Origin: Clostridioides sp. ES-S-0010-02
Lineage (GTDB): Bacteria; Bacillota; Clostridia; Peptostreptococcales; Peptostreptococcaceae
Assembly (NCBI GenBank): GCA_020641055.1
Contig: CP067345.1
Location: 3,403,317-3,467,316 of the forward strand
Direction of reading: 5' to 3'
Length of the DNA stretch: 64,000 nt
In this document: positions 34,792 through 44,022 of the stretch, piece after piece
How the letters are laid out: every line of letters starts with the position of its first letter
Position numbering within the stretch: position 1 is the stretch's first letter
Notes under the pieces: model-generated
What the model was told of the DNA's origin: nothing
Databases searched by the model: none
Seen by the model: only the letters and a program-made list of their open reading frames with translations
Position numbers and translations under genes: made by a program

Positions 34792-35763
34792 TTAATTGAT
34801 AATACTACTATCTATAAACCTAAAAATTCTATTGAAATATGCTCTACTATCAGAGTCATATCCAGCAACATGTTCAATACCTTCTATGAGCCATAGCTCT
34901 TTTTTATTATGCTTGACTAAGTCATACATGGTTTGGCTATTTTGATAATTACAAACAGTGTCTTTTGTTCCATGTATAAATAGTATAGGAACATTACTCT
35001 TTTCGATTGCCTTATATGGTTCTACATCACTATACCAAAATCCAGATTTAAATTTATTATACACATCCCCACATGCTACGACATAATTTACTAATACATT
35101 TGGTATATGTTTTTCTATTACTCCCATTCTAATGGCATCCTTCATTTCAGAATATGGAGAATCCAATATATAAAAATCGACCTCTTGACTTTCTGAGTTT
35201 ATAGCTGTATGCATAGCAGCTGTTCCTGCACCCATAGAAAATCCATGGATTCCCAATTTACCATCTGGGAATTTATTTTTTACAAACTTAACTATACTAT
35301 CTAAATCATATCTCTCATAAAGACCAAATGTATAATTGTCGCCTCCACTATTACCAGTATTTCTTTGATTGTAAATCAATACATTATAACCTTTATCTAA
35401 GTATTCATATGCTATTTTTAGCATTTCATAGTGATTACTTCCCATTCCATGAACAATTATAATAGTATTTTTTGTTTTTATATTTGAATTCATAAAAAGA
35501 CTTTCAAGTTTGTAATTATTAGAGCTTTGTATCATCAGCTCATCTGTCTTGTAGTTTTTCAATTTATCTAAGGGCTTATCTTTCCTCTTAGAAAATACTT
35601 TTAATACATCTTCTTTTTTTATTAACTGTTCTGAGCCAACTGAGCTATCGTACACCAATTTGCCAAATATATACGATATGATTAAGGGTATTAACAGAAA
35701 TACAACTGATACAATTATTACCTTATTTCTTAAACTAATATAATTCTTAAAACTATTTTTCAT
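34792..35763 (-). CDS. Membrane-anchored alpha/beta hydrolase
   Basis: 323 residues. One N-terminal membrane segment (about 14-34), then an alpha/beta hydrolase domain. Oxyanion region IIVHGMGSN (about 102-110), YNQRNTGNSGG, nucleophile elbow GFSMGAG with Ser176, Asp in HGTKD, and the His in EGIEHVAG complete the triad. Similar Firmicutes proteins are called YqkD/BAAT-like serine hydrolases. The active site would face outside the cell given a single N-terminal anchor with basic residues before it. Substrate unknown. Monocistronic with its own terminator. Confidence 0.85.
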   Translation of the reverse strand: MKNSFKNYISLRNKVIIVSVVFLLIPLIISYIFGKLVYDSSVGSEQLIKKEDVLKVFSKRKDKPLDKLKNYKTDELMIQSSNNYKLESLFMNSNIKTKNTIIIVHGMGSNHYEMLKIAYEYLDKGYNVLIYNQRNTGNSGGDNYTFGLYERYDLDSIVKFVKNKFPDGKLGIHGFSMGAGTAAMHTAINSESQEVDFYILDSPYSEMKDAIRMGVIEKHIPNVLVNYVVACGDVYNKFKSGFWYSDVEPYKAIEKSNVPILFIHGTKDTVCNYQNSQTMYDLVKHNKKELWLIEGIEHVAGYDSDSRAYFNRIFRFIDSSIIN

Positions 35764-35952
35764 ATTTATTTACCATTTAATTTTCCTATATTTTGTTTTT
35801 TAAAAGTAATACAATCGCTACTTATACTACTCTTATGATTTCTATTATACCTATTAATCTACTAAAATTACAAATTATATTTTATCAATCATTAATATTT
35901 ATAAGCTATTGCCTTATCTAATAAATATTACTAGATACTTTATTGGCAAGTG

Positions 35953-36807
35953 CTATCTAAATATTCTTCTATATTTTTCTTCTTCCTCTTCTGTGAATAC
36001 ATTAAATACAACTTTTAAATTTTTCTCAGGATTTTCTTTTAGCCATAATCTCACTCTATTTACAGCAAGATTAGCTGCTTCTTTTTTTGGATATCCAAAT
36101 ACCCCTGTAGAAATACCACAAAAAACGATATTCTTTATTTCATCAATTTCTCTTATAGTATTTAGAGATGATTTGTAGCAATGTAGTAATTGTTTTTCCT
36201 GTTCTTTGCTTGGCTGACCACCAGATACAATAGGTCCAACAGTGTGTACTACAAATTTTGCAGGTAGACAATAACCTCTAGTTATTTTAGCATCTCCTGT
36301 ATATTCTAAATGTCCTTGTTTTTTTATTATTTTATCACAATCTTCTCTAAGTCTAGGACCTGCGCATGAATGTATCTCATTATCTACACATAAATGTAAT
36401 GGTTGTAAACATCCTAATAGCTTATTGTTTGCAGCATTTACTATTGCATCTGCTTTTAAATTAGTTATATTGCCTCTCCATATAGCAATGCCTTCCTCAA
36501 CTTCTTCTATATCATTTACATCTACTAACTCTCTTTCTTCACATTCAATTAACAATAAGTTATGTAACATACTAAGTATCTCTGGAGCAATTTCTTTTGG
36601 TGGATATACATTAAGAAGTCCTCTAAGTATATCTCTAGGCTTGATTTCATCATTTGATAAATTGTATATTTTAGAAGGAACTTCTTTTGAAAAATATGCA
36701 ATTAAAGTGTTTATATTTTTCTTTCTTTGTTCGTCAGTTAGAGGTTTGATACTTCTATCAAAATCCTCAAATAAGTTTACATCATCAGCATAATCTCTCC
36801 ACTTCAT
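35953..36807 (-). CDS. Zinc macrodomain protein-ADP-ribose hydrolase
   Basis: 284 residues. An N-terminal helical extension (about 1-100) precedes a macrodomain (about 105-280) with WRGNITNLKADAIVNAANN, the zinc-site pattern LGCLQPLHLC (C133, H138, C140), the IHSCAGPRLR segment and GVFGYP. Zinc macrodomains remove ADP-ribose from protein side chains. In several Firmicutes and fungi the gene sits with a SirTM sirtuin and a lipoylated GcvH-L carrier; here neither is adjacent, so it is an orphan of that system or acts more generally. Start ATG 36807 with GGAGAGATAGC. Confidence 0.9.
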   Translation of the reverse strand: MKWRDYADDVNLFEDFDRSIKPLTDEQRKKNINTLIAYFSKEVPSKIYNLSNDEIKPRDILRGLLNVYPPKEIAPEILSMLHNLLLIECEERELVDVNDIEEVEEGIAIWRGNITNLKADAIVNAANNKLLGCLQPLHLCVDNEIHSCAGPRLREDCDKIIKKQGHLEYTGDAKITRGYCLPAKFVVHTVGPIVSGGQPSKEQEKQLLHCYKSSLNTIREIDEIKNIVFCGISTGVFGYPKKEAANLAVNRVRLWLKENPEKNLKVVFNVFTEEEEEKYRRIFR

Positions 36808-37088
36808 AGCTATCTCTCCATTCTTTTATTTTAGAATTATAAAAAATAATTATGTATTATGTACATACTTATTTATTTCTATAAACACTTACATAAATCC
36901 TGTTAAAAGTGTAAATTTTTTAATATTAATATATTTAAAGACAAAATATAGAACAATTTTAAGTATTTTATATAAACCTTTATAAAATAATATGCTACTT
37001 GCTAACACTTTAATCATAAAATTTTTAAATATAATAATTAAAGGGAACGTTCTAAAGCTTACACTTTTACACATAAATTTACATACAT
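36808..37088. other. Intergenic region between the macrodomain gene and the opp terminator
   Basis: About 280 bases of AT-rich sequence. It contains an open minus-strand frame of 61 codons without an SD, which I do not call. The motif AAGTGTAA occurs in inverted form near both ends (36908-36915 and on the minus strand near 37059-37067). Nothing else found. Confidence 0.4.
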
Positions 37089-37131
37089 AAAAACCACTCT
37101 AAATAAGCAACTCTTACCTAGAATGGTTTTT
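37089..37131 (-). terminator. Terminator of the opp operon
   Basis: AAAAACCACTCTA / TAGAATGGTTTTT; the single mismatch is a G-U pair in the minus-strand RNA, followed by a U run. Confidence 0.75.
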
Positions 37132-37134
37132 ACA

Positions 37135-38079
37135 CTAAACAACTTTTAAATTTTGTTGGTATTTATTTATATCTGATTTAGAAGCATATACAAAATGACC
37201 ATCTGAAACCTCAATCCAACTTGATAACTCATCACTTGAACAATTATACATACTATAATTATATTCCACTCTATTTCTTACCTTAGCATATCTTGGGTCA
37301 GGAATAGGAATTGCAGAAAGTAAAGACTTTGTATATGGATGTATAGGATTATTATACAACTCTTCTGAATTCGCTAATTCTACTAATTTTCCATTATGCA
37401 TAACTCCTATACGGTCACTAATATGTCTCACCATAGATAAATCATGCGCTATAAACAAACAAGTTAAATTCTTTTCTTTCTGTAATTTTTTAAATAAATT
37501 TACTATTTGTGCTTGTATAGACACATCTAAAGAGGCTATCGGTTCATCAGCTATTATAAACTCTGGGTCTACTGAAAGAGCTCGAGCTATACCAATACGT
37601 TGTCTTTGCCCACCTGAAAAGTCAGAAGGATATTTATTTGCATAGCTTCTATCAAGTCCCACTAAATTTAACATCTCATAGACTTTATCCAGTCTTTCTG
37701 CTTTATTTTTACAGACACCCTGAATTTTAAGTGGCTCTGAAATTATATCTCCAATTGTCATACGAGGATTTAATGATGAGGTAGAATCTTGAAAAATAAT
37801 CTGCATACTTTTATTTACATCTTTTTTTACAAATTTATATGATTTTTTATCTGAGATACAATTTCCCTTATAAATTACGTCTCCACCAGTAGGCTCATGT
37901 AACTTTATTATAGTTTTACCAGTTGTAGATTTTCCTGAACCAGATTCTCCTACTAAACCAAATATTTCTCCTTTATATATATCAAAACTTATATCATCAA
38001 CTGCTTTTACAATAGTACTTTTATCCAAATGAAAATATTGTTTTAAATTTTTTATTTCTAGTATTTTTTCTTTATTCAT
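37135..38079 (-). CDS. oppF: Oligopeptide ABC transporter ATPase OppF
   Basis: 314 residues, OppF type: Walker A GESGSGKST (about 41-49), FSGGQRQRIGIARAL, IADEPIASLDVS, and the C-terminal SAIPIPDP segment. The usual conserved cysteines of the OppD/F C-terminal region are partly retained in YNCSSDELSSWIEVSDGHFV. Forms the second half of the ATPase pair with OppD, whose gene overlaps by eight bases. The operon imports short peptides as amino-acid and nitrogen source; peptide uptake also affects sporulation in clostridia. Confidence 0.93.
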   Translation of the reverse strand: MNKEKILEIKNLKQYFHLDKSTIVKAVDDISFDIYKGEIFGLVGESGSGKSTTGKTIIKLHEPTGGDVIYKGNCISDKKSYKFVKKDVNKSMQIIFQDSTSSLNPRMTIGDIISEPLKIQGVCKNKAERLDKVYEMLNLVGLDRSYANKYPSDFSGGQRQRIGIARALSVDPEFIIADEPIASLDVSIQAQIVNLFKKLQKEKNLTCLFIAHDLSMVRHISDRIGVMHNGKLVELANSEELYNNPIHPYTKSLLSAIPIPDPRYAKVRNRVEYNYSMYNCSSDELSSWIEVSDGHFVYASKSDINKYQQNLKVV

Positions 38080-39097
38080 TAGAAATCACCCTTCCACCAT
38101 TTACCCTAACTGGTATATTTATTTTAGGTGCATCTGGATGCAATAACCAAGTTGCTGCACTGTGTGTATCATTAATTTTAAACATTGGTGGCTCCTTTTC
38201 ATAATCTATCCTAAGAGCATTTTTATTTCTTACTGCAAATGCATCCCCCTTTGGAGGATTTAATAAATTTGGAGGCATTCCAGGTATATTATACAAATAA
38301 TCTTCTTGTGAATCTAAAGTAGGTAATGAACCTAATAATCCCCAAGTATATGGATGTCTAGGGTCATAAAATATATCTTCTACTGTTCCTATTTCTACAA
38401 TCTTACCTGCATACATAACTGCTATCCTATCAGCCATAGTTGCAACTACACCTAAATCATGAGTTATAAATATTATTGATAAGCCTATTTTATTTTGTAG
38501 TTCTTTTATTAAGTCAATTATTTGAGCTTGTATAGTCACATCCAAGGCTGTTGTAGGCTCATCAGCAATCAATACTTCTGGATTACAAGCTAGTGCTATA
38601 GCAATTACTATACGTTGCCTCATTCCTCCTGAAAAATGATGCGGAAATTGTTTAAATCTTTTTTCAGGATTATCTATCCCAACTAATTCAATAAGCTCTA
38701 TAGCTCTTTTCTTAGCTTCACTTTTACTTATGCCTTGATGGATTACTATAGCTTCAGTTATTTGCTTTCCTATTGATATGGTTGGATTCAAAGATGTCAT
38801 AGGGTCTTGAAATATCATTGATATATCTCTTCCTCTAATATCTTCCATTTCTTTCTCAGATTTTTTAACTAAGTCCTTTGATTTAAATAGAACCTCTCCA
38901 CTTTTGATATATCCATTATATGGAAGTATCTTTATCAAACTTTTGCATAATACAGATTTTCCACAACCAGATTCTCCAACTATAGCTAGTGTTTCACCCC
39001 TTTTTAGGGTAAAGGACACATCTCTCACAGCCTGTACTTCGCCTTCTTCTATTTTAAAGCTTACAGATAGATTATTAACCTCCAATAAATGTTCCAA
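38072..39097 (-). CDS. oppD: Oligopeptide ABC transporter ATPase OppD
   Basis: 341 residues. Walker A GESGCGKS (about 38-45), FSGGMRQRIVIAIALA, LIADEPTTALDVT, and the C-terminal GLLGSLP and YNIPGMPPNLLNPPKGDAFAVRN region typical of OppD. Start ATG at 39097, 73 bases after oppA. It pairs with OppF, overlapping its start. Confidence 0.93.
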   Translation of the reverse strand: MEHLLEVNNLSVSFKIEEGEVQAVRDVSFTLKRGETLAIVGESGCGKSVLCKSLIKILPYNGYIKSGEVLFKSKDLVKKSEKEMEDIRGRDISMIFQDPMTSLNPTISIGKQITEAIVIHQGISKSEAKKRAIELIELVGIDNPEKRFKQFPHHFSGGMRQRIVIAIALACNPEVLIADEPTTALDVTIQAQIIDLIKELQNKIGLSIIFITHDLGVVATMADRIAVMYAGKIVEIGTVEDIFYDPRHPYTWGLLGSLPTLDSQEDYLYNIPGMPPNLLNPPKGDAFAVRNKNALRIDYEKEPPMFKINDTHSAATWLLHPDAPKINIPVRVNGGRVISNE

Positions 39098-39170
39098 AAA
39101 CCATCAACCCCTATGCTATTCAAACCTTAGGGATATATTTCATCCCTAAGGTTTCTAATTAATCTAACTA

Positions 39171-40739
39171 TTATTCTATTGTCCAATCAGCTATGTTCCA
39201 GAATATCCCTACACCATGATGACCTAAAACTGTATCAGGTGTTAAACCTTTTATATTTGGTTTTCCAACATATATAGCATCTATATAAGCAATAAATGTA
39301 TATGGCATATCTTTAGTCATCTCTACTTGGAATTGTTTATATAACTTTAATTTTTCATCTTTATTTTCTGTTTCTCTTGCTTGTTGAAGTATTTTGTCTA
39401 TAGTAGGATTAGAATAAGCACTGTAGTTTGCACCTTTATCTGTTCCAAATACTTTATATGTATGGTCATCTGGGTCAAATGGACTTCCCCAACCGATTAA
39501 GTGCGCATCTTGATTAGCCCAATCTGTTTCAGTTACAACTACAGCTTTAGCATCAACACCTATTTCTTTTAGCTGTTGTGCACATATTTTAGCCATATCA
39601 ACTCTAACTTGGTCACTTTCGCCAGCTGTTATTTCAAAAGCTAATTTAGTACCTTCTTTTTCATATATTCCATCAGAACCTAACTTCCAACCTAATTTTT
39701 CAATTTCTTGCTTAGCCTTTTCTGGATTATATTCAAATTTCTCTATATCAGGATTATTATATGGTCCCATTTGTAAAGGTGAATATGCGGCTACACCATG
39801 ACCCAATAATACACTATCAACTATTGCTTTTCTATCTATTGCATAACTTAAAGCATTTGGTAATCCTTTAGTCTTTTCATCTTTAAAGAATTTAGAATTG
39901 AAGTTATATAGTATACCTCTATAATCTGCAGTTTTCATTATATTTACTTTAAAATTCTTTTCGTCTTTCTCAAAATTAGACATATCTTTAGGAGTTACTT
40001 GCGCTAAATCTAATTCACCTGATTTTAATTGCATTGCTTTAGCTTTGTCATCTGGTACAATCTTAAATACTACTTTATCCAGTCCTGGCTCTTTTACAAA
40101 ATAATCACTATTTTTAACAAGTGTTATACTTTGCCCTTTATCCCATTTTTCAAGTTTGAATGGTCCAGTACCTATTGGTTTTTGATTAAATCCATCAGTA
40201 GTTATATCTTTACCTTCTAATGCATGTTTTGGTAATATTCCAACTGTTAAATAATCAAGCATTGCTGTATTTGGTGCTTTTAAAGCAATTTTTATAGTAG
40301 TATCATTAATTACATCAATTTTTGTTATATCTTCATAATTTGATGCTATTTCAGAAGCATTGTCTGGATTCATTATAGTTTCCATTGTGAATTTAACATC
40401 ATTTGCTGTAAATTTCTCTCCATCATGCCACTTAACATCATCTCTTAAATTAAAAGTATATGTATTTGTTGCTTCATCAAATTTCCAATCTTTTGCTAGA
40501 CAAGGAACTACTTTATTATTTTCATCATGAGCTGTTAATCCATTAAATATCAATGAATTTATTTCGCCATGTTCATATAGTGCTGGATTTATACTTGTAT
40601 AGTCATTACTTCCATAAACAAGTACTTTACCATCTTTAGGTTTATCTGTTTTTTTGTCCCCATTTCCTGCACTCGAACAGCCTGCCATTAGACTAAGTAT
40701 CATTACTAGACTTAAAACTTTTAATTTTTTTAATTTCAT
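39171..40739 (-). CDS. oppA: Oligopeptide-binding lipoprotein OppA
   Basis: 522 residues. Lipoprotein signal with AGC at Cys21, short Gly/Asp/Lys linker, then an SBP_bac_5 domain starting VLVYGSNDYTSINPALYEHGEINSLIF and containing YTFNLRDDVKWHDGEKFTANDVKFT. It has the length of dipeptide/oligopeptide receptors. Encoded in the middle of the operon, after the permeases. Substrate range (peptide, or nickel as some relatives) cannot be fixed; the neighbouring OppD/F types favour peptides. Confidence 0.92.
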   Translation of the reverse strand: MKLKKLKVLSLVMILSLMAGCSSAGNGDKKTDKPKDGKVLVYGSNDYTSINPALYEHGEINSLIFNGLTAHDENNKVVPCLAKDWKFDEATNTYTFNLRDDVKWHDGEKFTANDVKFTMETIMNPDNASEIASNYEDITKIDVINDTTIKIALKAPNTAMLDYLTVGILPKHALEGKDITTDGFNQKPIGTGPFKLEKWDKGQSITLVKNSDYFVKEPGLDKVVFKIVPDDKAKAMQLKSGELDLAQVTPKDMSNFEKDEKNFKVNIMKTADYRGILYNFNSKFFKDEKTKGLPNALSYAIDRKAIVDSVLLGHGVAAYSPLQMGPYNNPDIEKFEYNPEKAKQEIEKLGWKLGSDGIYEKEGTKLAFEITAGESDQVRVDMAKICAQQLKEIGVDAKAVVVTETDWANQDAHLIGWGSPFDPDDHTYKVFGTDKGANYSAYSNPTIDKILQQARETENKDEKLKLYKQFQVEMTKDMPYTFIAYIDAIYVGKPNIKGLTPDTVLGHHGVGIFWNIADWTIE

Positions 40740-40854
40740 GATGCTCCCCCTTTTGCTTTTAATAATAAATATTTTTTAAAGCTTTGACCCCATTTATTTA
40801 AATAGATATTTCAAATACCTTAGTATTTGCTTATTTAACACTTAAAACGCTGAT

Positions 40855-41766
40855 TTATAAATTACTTGATTTTTTATTATTGCTCTTTCTTATATAATTA
40901 CCAATATTAGTTATACAGACCAATGTAGTAACTAAAAATATACCTGGAATTAGGATAATCCACCATCTATTTGAAAGAAGTGCTTCTTCTGATAAAGATA
41001 GCATACTTCCCCAAGAAACAATTTCTATTGGCAAACCAATTCCTAAAAAACTTAGTGTTGACTCAGTTCCAATAGCTGCACCTATATTTGTTACTACCAT
41101 AAACATTATTGATGCGACAAAGTTTGGAAGTAAGTGCTGTTTTAATATATATAAAAATCCTCCACCCATACTTTTAGCTGCTAGTATGTACTCACTATTT
41201 CTTATTTGTCTAACTTCAGTCCTTACAATCTTAGATATATTCATCCAACTTGTTATCCCTATTACTATGGACATAGATATTGGATTTGAATTCCCAAGTA
41301 TCGCTTGTACAAATATTATAATTAATATTGATGGTATACTAAGTATGATTTCTGTAAATCTCATCATTGCATCATCTACAAGCTCAGATGCTGAACCGCT
41401 TATGCTACCATAAACAATTCCTATAATAGTTGATATTATTGTCGAAAATATTCCTATAAATAAAGATATTTTTCCTCCATACCATATCATAGAATATATA
41501 TCTCTTCCCATTGAATCTGTTCCAAAGAAAAAATCTTTACTTGGAGCTAAATTAGAACTTACTAAATCCATATATGTTGGCTCATGTGTCATTATCAAAG
41601 ATGAAAATACACTTCCAATAACTATAATGGATAAAATTATGATTGATATATATGGTAACTGTTTAAATTTTTCAAACAGAGTTTTTTTTATTTCTATTTG
41701 TTCATCTTTTACTACTGAAATATAATTTTCTCCTACAATCTCAAAATCACTACATTGCGGCTTCAT
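40855..41766 (-). CDS. oppC: Oligopeptide ABC transporter permease OppC
   Basis: 303 residues from the ATG at 41766 (SD AGAGGTGA; a GTG at 41775 lies upstream within the SD region). N-terminal OppC_N segment (about 30-85: PTYMDLVSSNLAPSKDFFFGTDSMGRDIYS), then six membrane segments and the EAA-type loop AAKSMGGGFLYILKQHLLPN. The gene overlaps the end of oppB by 17 bases. Forms the membrane channel with OppB. Confidence 0.92.
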   Translation of the reverse strand: MKPQCSDFEIVGENYISVVKDEQIEIKKTLFEKFKQLPYISIIILSIIVIGSVFSSLIMTHEPTYMDLVSSNLAPSKDFFFGTDSMGRDIYSMIWYGGKISLFIGIFSTIISTIIGIVYGSISGSASELVDDAMMRFTEIILSIPSILIIIFVQAILGNSNPISMSIVIGITSWMNISKIVRTEVRQIRNSEYILAAKSMGGGFLYILKQHLLPNFVASIMFMVVTNIGAAIGTESTLSFLGIGLPIEIVSWGSMLSLSEEALLSNRWWIILIPGIFLVTTLVCITNIGNYIRKSNNKKSSNL

Positions 41767-42736
41767 TGTTATCACCTCTATCGTACTTCATTCTAGGGTC
41801 TATTTTATTGTTTATAATTTGAGCTAGCATATTTCCAAATACCACTAAAGCTCCTGTTATTAGACATAAAACTAATAGCATATTATAATCGTGATACTTT
41901 GCACTCTCAAAACAAAGAGTTCCTAACCCTGGATAAGAAAAAACCTTTTCAACTACATAAGTTCCTCCTAATATATGAGGTATTGAAATAGCCATGATAC
42001 TTATATATGATGGCATTATATTTCTCAGGCAATGCTTAAAAACAATGGTTCTATTGTTTAAACCTTTTGCTTTACATAGCAATACATAATCTTCTCTTAT
42101 TTCTTCTAGCAATTTATTTCTTATCATATATGTGTAATACCATAAATGGCTCAATATAAGTACTGTAAGAGGTAATATTAAATGAGATATCCTACTTGAT
42201 ATACTATATTCCTCTCCCATTGAATAAGCTCCACTACTTGGAAGTATACTTAGATTTATACTGAATATAAGTATAAGTACTAAAGCAACCCAGAATGATG
42301 GAATACAATTGGTTATCGTACCTAGTTTACATATAACCCTATCTATAAGCTTATCTTCATGCAATGTACAAAAAATTCCTAAAAGTAATGCTAGAACAAA
42401 GGTAAGTATGTATCCTGAACCACCTAATATGATAGTATTTATATAAACATCATTTATAACAGAAGTAACATTTTGCTTATATTTAAATGAAATCCCAAAT
42501 TCTCCTTTTGATGCATCTGAAATCCATTTTATATATTGACTGTATATTGGTTCGTTTAGACCAAGTTTTTTCATAGCATTTTCTTTTTCTTGAGTACTCA
42601 TTCTTTCTACACCATCTCCATAGTAAGAAATTAATGGGTCTCCTGGAGCAAGTCTTGCCATATAAAAAACCACAAAAGATAATAAAAACATTACTAAAAT
42701 AAACTGCAACAACTTTTTAACTATATCCTTTAACAA
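41750..42736 (-). CDS. oppB: Oligopeptide ABC transporter permease OppB
   Basis: 328 residues from a TTG at 42736, preceded by AAAGGGGGAATAGGGG. A TTG at 42760 would extend it by eight residues but lies in the U run of the leader terminator. Six membrane segments; ARLAPGDP near the N-terminus and the EAA loop LCKAKGLNNRTIVFKHCLRNIMPSYIS are typical. First gene of the operon, so its leader controls all five. Confidence 0.9.
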   Translation of the reverse strand: MLKDIVKKLLQFILVMFLLSFVVFYMARLAPGDPLISYYGDGVERMSTQEKENAMKKLGLNEPIYSQYIKWISDASKGEFGISFKYKQNVTSVINDVYINTIILGGSGYILTFVLALLLGIFCTLHEDKLIDRVICKLGTITNCIPSFWVALVLILIFSINLSILPSSGAYSMGEEYSISSRISHLILPLTVLILSHLWYYTYMIRNKLLEEIREDYVLLCKAKGLNNRTIVFKHCLRNIMPSYISIMAISIPHILGGTYVVEKVFSYPGLGTLCFESAKYHDYNMLLVLCLITGALVVFGNMLAQIINNKIDPRMKYDRGDNNEAAM

Positions 42737-42761
42737 ACCCCTATTCCCCCTTTGTTGCAAT

Positions 42762-42812
42762 AAAAAAAACCACCAAAAGCAAGCGTCAATCGACGTTTAA
42801 ACCTTCGTGGTT
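42762..42812 (-). terminator. Attenuator terminator in the opp leader
   Basis: Minus-strand hairpin with outer arms AACCAC / GTGGTT (42812-42807, 42773-42768) and inner stem CGTC / GACG (42784-42787, 42792-42795), followed by eight U (42769-42762) and then the oppB SD. The only promoter upstream on this strand is that of opp itself, so it must act on opp transcripts. Confidence 0.75.
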
Positions 42813-42861
42813 TTATTATCATTAAATAAAAATTAAATTTTAAATATTTATCTATAAACCA

Positions 42862-42890
42862 ATTTTAGCATCATTTATGTTGTGTGTAAA
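42862..42890 (-). promoter_or_regulatory. Promoter of the opp operon
   Basis: On the minus strand TTTACA (42890-42885), 17 bases, TAAAAT (42867-42862), with TGC before the -10. Predicted leader of about 120 bases that includes the terminator hairpin. Confidence 0.65.
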
Positions 42891-43002
42891 CAAACTTTTG
42901 AAAAATTGTTAAAATTTCATCAAATTGTTTTATTTTTACCTAAAATTAAATTTTTATGATATTACTAATCTCTTATTTATTACATAATTATTAAATTTTA
43001 TA

Positions 43003-43037
43003 TTGACTATTTACTGAAACTATATTATATTAGTTTC
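43003..43037 (+). promoter_or_regulatory. Promoter and operator of the MarR gene
   Basis: TTGACT (43003-43008), 17 bases, TATATT (43026-43031). A dyad GAAACTA / TAGTTTC (43016-43022, 43031-43037) spans the -10, the expected place for MarR autorepression. Confidence 0.7.
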
Positions 43038-43065
43038 TATGCAAACTATCTAAGAGGTGATTTTA

Positions 43066-43500
43066 TTGAAAACTAATTATGATTGTTTTAGAATAGCTAT
43101 GCTTCTAAAAGAACTCTATTCTAAAACAATGTACACAGTAGAGGAAAATTTTAAGGAAAATGGATTAACACATCAACAGATTATAGTTATAAAGCTAATA
43201 GCTCATAATCAAGAACTAACAATTTCACAACTATGCGATGAGATGTCTTTAGCTAAAGGAACAGTATCAGGTATAATCAGTAGATTAGAGCAATTTGGAT
43301 ATGTAGAAAAGTTCAAAAAATATGATGATAAGAGAAATACATATGTTAAATTTACAGAGGATGGACTTGAATTCGCCACAAATTTTAAAAGTAAAATGCA
43401 AGAAAGCTTTGATGGTATTTTTAAAAATTGTGATGAAAAAGAATTAAATGAATTAGTAAAAAATCTTAGAAATATATTAGCAAAAATAAAGGAGAGATAA
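43066..43500 (+). CDS. MarR-family transcriptional regulator
   Basis: 144 residues from a TTG at 43066 (SD AGAGGTGA; the GTG at 43057 is within the SD). Winged-helix core about 45-105: LTISQLCDEMSLAKGTVSGIISRLEQFGYVEKFKKYDDKRNTYVKFT, with the DDKR wing. It is followed after two bases by an HsmA-like membrane protein gene, so both form one operon under a promoter with a palindromic operator. By analogy with C. difficile HsmR it may respond to haem, but this is a different locus and the ligand is unknown. Confidence 0.88.
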   Translation: MKTNYDCFRIAMLLKELYSKTMYTVEENFKENGLTHQQIIVIKLIAHNQELTISQLCDEMSLAKGTVSGIISRLEQFGYVEKFKKYDDKRNTYVKFTEDGLEFATNFKSKMQESFDGIFKNCDEKELNELVKNLRNILAKIKER

Positions 43501-43502
43501 TT

Positions 43503-43901
43503 ATGAGTTCTAAATTAATACTTGCAATAGTGTTTATAACATCAGCTTTAATTTTTTACACTATAGGTGTATTTGGAGAAAGAAAAGCTAAAATTTTAAA
43601 AAAGAAACATGTAATTATATTTTGGCTTGGTTTAATATTTGATACTTTAGGAACATTTACAATGAGTAATATAGCTAATAGCCACGCTTTTGAAGTGAAG
43701 TCTGTATTGTCCCAAAATCTTCATAGTATAACTGGTCTCCTAGCAATTGTGCTTATGCTTTTTCATGCAGGCTGGGCTACTTTTGTTTTGTATAAGGACG
43801 ATGAAGATAAGAAAAAATTCTTCCATAAGTTTAGTATAGTTGTATGGACTATCTGGTTAATTCCATACTTTATAGGTATGTTTATTGGTATGGCTGGATA
43901 A
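43503..43901 (+). CDS. HsmA-family (TIGR03987-like) membrane protein
   Basis: 132 residues, four hydrophobic segments. Conserved features of the HsmA group: IFWLGLIFDTLGTFTMS, HSITGLLAIVLMLFHAGWA and FHKFSIVVWTIWLIPYFIGM. Several His residues (in LHSITG, FHAGWA, FFHKFS) lie at membrane ends and could ligate haem. The published HsmA of C. difficile binds haem and protects from oxidative stress under control of a MarR repressor; this pair has the same architecture. The function here is inferred from family only. Confidence 0.8.
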   Translation: MSSKLILAIVFITSALIFYTIGVFGERKAKILKKKHVIIFWLGLIFDTLGTFTMSNIANSHAFEVKSVLSQNLHSITGLLAIVLMLFHAGWATFVLYKDDEDKKKFFHKFSIVVWTIWLIPYFIGMFIGMAG

Positions 43902-43909
43902 TAAATAAA

Positions 43910-43951
43910 AAAAAGTGTGTAGGAAAATGAATATACACTTACACACTTTTT
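43910..43951. terminator. Bidirectional terminator between hsmA-like and nfu genes
   Basis: Perfect arms AAAAAGTGTGTA / TACACACTTTTT (43910-43921, 43940-43951), with A and T runs on both sides. Confidence 0.85.
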
Positions 43952-44022
43952 CATATATATCTATAATGTTTTACTTACTCTTTTACACAGCTTAATAAAT
44001 CCTTATGTATAATTTAAATTTA

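Noticed and set aside
36889-37074. Minus-strand open frame of 61 codons, possibly a type I toxin
   Set aside because: No SD, no clear promoter, no antisense RNA signals; the hydrophobic translation is what A/T-rich DNA gives by chance.
42737-42826. Arg/Lys-rich leader peptide from an ATG at about 42823 in the opp leader
   Set aside because: No SD before the ATG, the frame runs through the terminator and past the oppB start, and it has no run of one codon.
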